Part shown: piece by piece, positions 5,002-6,340 of the stretch | How positions within the stretch are numbered: the first letter of the stretch is position 1 | How the letters are laid out: each line of letters starts with the position of its first letter | From: JBQCDV01 sp051960855 | GTDB lineage: Bacteria > Actinomycetota > Actinomycetes > JAJZTN01 | Direction of reading: 5' to 3' | Length of the DNA: 6,340 nucleotides | Assembly: GCA_051960855.1 (NCBI GenBank) | Contig: JBQCDV010000183.1 | Location: forward strand, 1 to 6,340 | Notes under the pieces: model-generated | What the model saw: only the letters and a program-made list of their open reading frames with translations | Told to the model about the DNA's origin: nothing | The model's database searches: none | Translations under genes and position numbers: made by a program

Positions 5002-5903
5002 GACTGCCCCCTTCCGGAGTCGCCGTCGGCGCCGGCTGCGGCAGGGGCCCCGACCGTGTCCGGTGGCACGGTGCCGACGTCAGACCAGCGCACCTGGCTG
5101 CCATCGAAGACGGGCCCGTCGGTGCACGACCGGACCATGCGCGTCAGCCCGTCGTCACCGACGACCGGCAGCACGCACGTCATGCAGACCCCGATGCCGC
5201 AAGCCATCGCCTCCTCGACTGCGCACTGCGCGACGGCACCTCGCTGCTGAGCGATCTCGGTGACCGAGGCCAGCATCGCCATCGGTCCGCAGGCGTAGAC
5301 GACGTCGGAGTCGGCCCGCTCCATCACCTCCGGCAGCACGTCGGAGACCCAGCCGCGCCGCCCAGCCGACCCGTCGTCGGTCGTCACCGTGACCGTCGCG
5401 GCGATGCGCTTGGCGTCCAGTGCCCCGAAGAGCCGCGACTCGGTCGCCGCCCCCAGGACGAAGTCCACGCGACAGCCGCGGGCCCGCAGCGCCTCGGCCA
5501 GGGAGAACAGCGGTGCCGACCCGTAGCCGCCGCCCACCAGGACCGCGCGGACCGGGTGCTTCGGCAGCGGGAAGGGACGCCCGAGGGGCCCCACGACGTC
5601 GACAGGGTCGTGCGGCCGCAGGGCCGCCAGCCAGTCGGTGCCGGCGCCGTGCACGGACAGGATGATCTCGACCGTGCCGCCGTAGATCCCGCGGTCGGAC
5701 ACGCGGTAGATCGAGAACGACCGGCGCAGCAGCATCGAGGAGCGCGGGCCGCCGACGGCGAGCGCCACGAAGTGGCCCGGAGCCGTCCGCTCCGCGATGC
5801 CCGGCGCGACCAGGGTGATGGAGTAGTAGTCCCCGACCCGGCGGACCGACAGCACCTCGCCCTTGACCTGCACCGACCCACTCGTGCGGGGGCGTCCGGT
5901 CAC
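4998..5903 (-). CDS. pyrK: Dihydroorotate dehydrogenase B electron-transfer (FAD/[2Fe-2S]) subunit
   Basis: Partner of class 1B PyrD. It carries FAD and a [2Fe-2S] cluster and moves electrons from the PyrD flavin to NAD+. The ferredoxin-reductase-like N-terminal barrel contains the FAD-binding RRSFSIY (60-66) and GTVEIILSVHGAGTDWL (76-92). The nucleotide domain shows VGGGYGSAPL (123-132) and YACGP (203-207). The C-terminal cluster ligands are the pattern EEAMACGIGVCMTC (230-243, Cys235, Cys240, Cys243) plus Cys260 in RSCTDGPVF. Length is 301 residues against about 250-260 in well-known members. The excess is partly an Ala/Gly/Asp-rich tail (about 279-301) whose codons also hold the pyrD Shine-Dalgarno sequence. 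The start is GTG at 5901-5903, inside a GTGA overlap with the carB stop, with GGAG 7 nt upstream. It sits between carB and pyrD, as expected for coupled expression with its partner. Confidence 0.95.
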   Translation of the reverse strand: MTGRPRTSGSVQVKGEVLSVRRVGDYYSITLVAPGIAERTAPGHFVALAVGGPRSSMLLRRSFSIYRVSDRGIYGGTVEIILSVHGAGTDWLAALRPHDPVDVVGPLGRPFPLPKHPVRAVLVGGGYGSAPLFSLAEALRARGCRVDFVLGAATESRLFGALDAKRIAATVTVTTDDGSAGRRGWVSDVLPEVMERADSDVVYACGPMAMLASVTEIAQQRGAVAQCAVEEAMACGIGVCMTCVLPVVGDDGLTRMVRSCTDGPVFDGSQVRWSDVGTVPPDTVGAPAAAGADGDSGRGQS

Positions 5904-6340
5904 GAGGCGGCTCCGACCGCAGCGCTATGCGACAGCGTGCCGTCGGCACCGTTCGCGACGGCGTCCGGCCGCATCGCCGCCGCGTAGTCCTGCAGCGACC
6001 GCACCTCGAGGTCGGCTCTCAGCAGCGCCTCGATCCCCTGCACGGCAGCGGACAGGCCCTGGACGGTGGTGATGCAGGGGACGTTCGCCGTCACCGACGC
6101 CGTTCGGATCTCGTAGCCGTCGGCGCGGGCGCCGACGCCATGGGGAGTGTTCACGACGATGTCGTACTCCCCCGCGGCGATCCGGTCCACGACCGTCGGC
6201 TCACCGTCGGGCCCCGGCCCCTGGGACTGGCGGCGCACTAGGGACACCGGCACGCCCATCCGCTGGAGCACGCCGGCGGTCCCCGATGTCGCGCTGATCT
6301 CGAAGCCGAGGTCGGCCAGGCGCTTGACCGGGAAGATCAT
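5900..6340 (-). CDS. carB: Carbamoyl-phosphate synthase large subunit, C-terminal regulatory domain
   Basis: Only the last 146 residues are present; the frame runs out of the window at its 5' side, and the ATG at 6338-6340 is an internal Met of the typical IFPVKRLADLGFEI segment, not a start. Full CarB (about 1,070-1,110 residues) makes carbamoyl phosphate from bicarbonate, glutamine-derived ammonia and two ATP, for pyrimidines and arginine. What is seen here is the MGS-like allosteric domain: FEISATSGTAGVL (13-25), whose two Thr (18, 21) correspond to nucleotide-binding Thr residues of E. coli CarB, and VVNTPHGVG (62-70), whose Asn64 and Thr65 sit at the INT motif. It ends with ITTVQGLSAAVQGIEAL (90-106) and a short variable tail. 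The family binds UMP here as feedback inhibitor. The stop overlaps pyrK by 4 nt (GTGA). Confidence 0.95.
   Translation of the reverse strand: MIFPVKRLADLGFEISATSGTAGVLQRMGVPVSLVRRQSQGPGPDGEPTVVDRIAAGEYDIVVNTPHGVGARADGYEIRTASVTANVPCITTVQGLSAAVQGIEALLRADLEVRSLQDYAAAMRPDAVANGADGTLSHSAAVGAAS

Noticed and set aside
3968..5104. Open in-frame extension of pyrF upstream of its ATG, giving an apparent 664-residue protein
   Set aside because: The upstream part is Arg/Ala-rich shadow translation of pyrD in another frame. PyrF homology begins exactly at the ATG at 3965-3967, which has its own Shine-Dalgarno sequence.
4145..5263. 372-residue plus-strand open frame opposite pyrD/pyrK
   Set aside because: Low-complexity Ser/Arg/Ala/Pro shadow of two conserved genes, with no motif and no plausible initiation context.
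6338..6340. ATG at the right edge as a gene start
   Set aside because: The residues that follow are an internal part of CarB just before its MGS-like domain, so this is an internal Met of a gene cut by the window.

Overview
The window comes from a high-GC Actinobacteria (actinomycete-like) chromosome. Three things point there: strong G+C bias with GC-rich third codon positions, an actinobacterial-type integration host factor (mIHF) gene between pyrF and gmk, and the gene order carB-pyrK-pyrD-pyrF-mihF-gmk-rpoZ-coaBC-metK. I cannot assign genus from the sequence alone. All nine genes lie on the minus strand, so transcription runs from high to low coordinates. Both ends are cut: carB lacks its N-terminal part at the right edge and metK its C-terminal part at the left edge.

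The upstream (right) half is the distal end of a pyrimidine operon. It holds the regulatory domain of carbamoyl-phosphate synthase large subunit (carB, 5900-6340), the Fe-S/flavin subunit of dihydroorotate dehydrogenase (pyrK, 4998-5903), the catalytic subunit (pyrD, 4027-5001) and OMP decarboxylase (pyrF, 3110-3967). carB/pyrK and pyrK/pyrD overlap by 4 nt, which suggests translational coupling. PyrK plus a class 1B PyrD implies NAD+-linked dihydroorotate oxidation.

The downstream (left) half is a housekeeping block: nucleoid protein mIHF (mihF, 2733-3050), guanylate kinase (gmk, 2050-2736), RNA polymerase omega (rpoZ, 1776-2036), the bifunctional coenzyme A enzyme (coaBC, 520-1746) and S-adenosylmethionine synthetase (metK, 1-414). 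mihF/gmk also overlap by 4 nt.

Gene content is ordinary and conserved, and I see no mobile element, CRISPR array, tRNA/rRNA or novel multi-gene system. The most interesting non-coding structure is at the pyrF-mihF junction (about 3050-3119). There, four G-runs on the coding strand fit a G-quadruplex pattern and contain the pyrF stop codon. They sit immediately upstream of a candidate promoter whose predicted start coincides with the mihF GTG, which would give a leaderless mRNA. The coaBC-metK gap carries a perfect 14-nt direct repeat with a 12-bp palindrome. No intergenic stretch exceeds about 105 bases.
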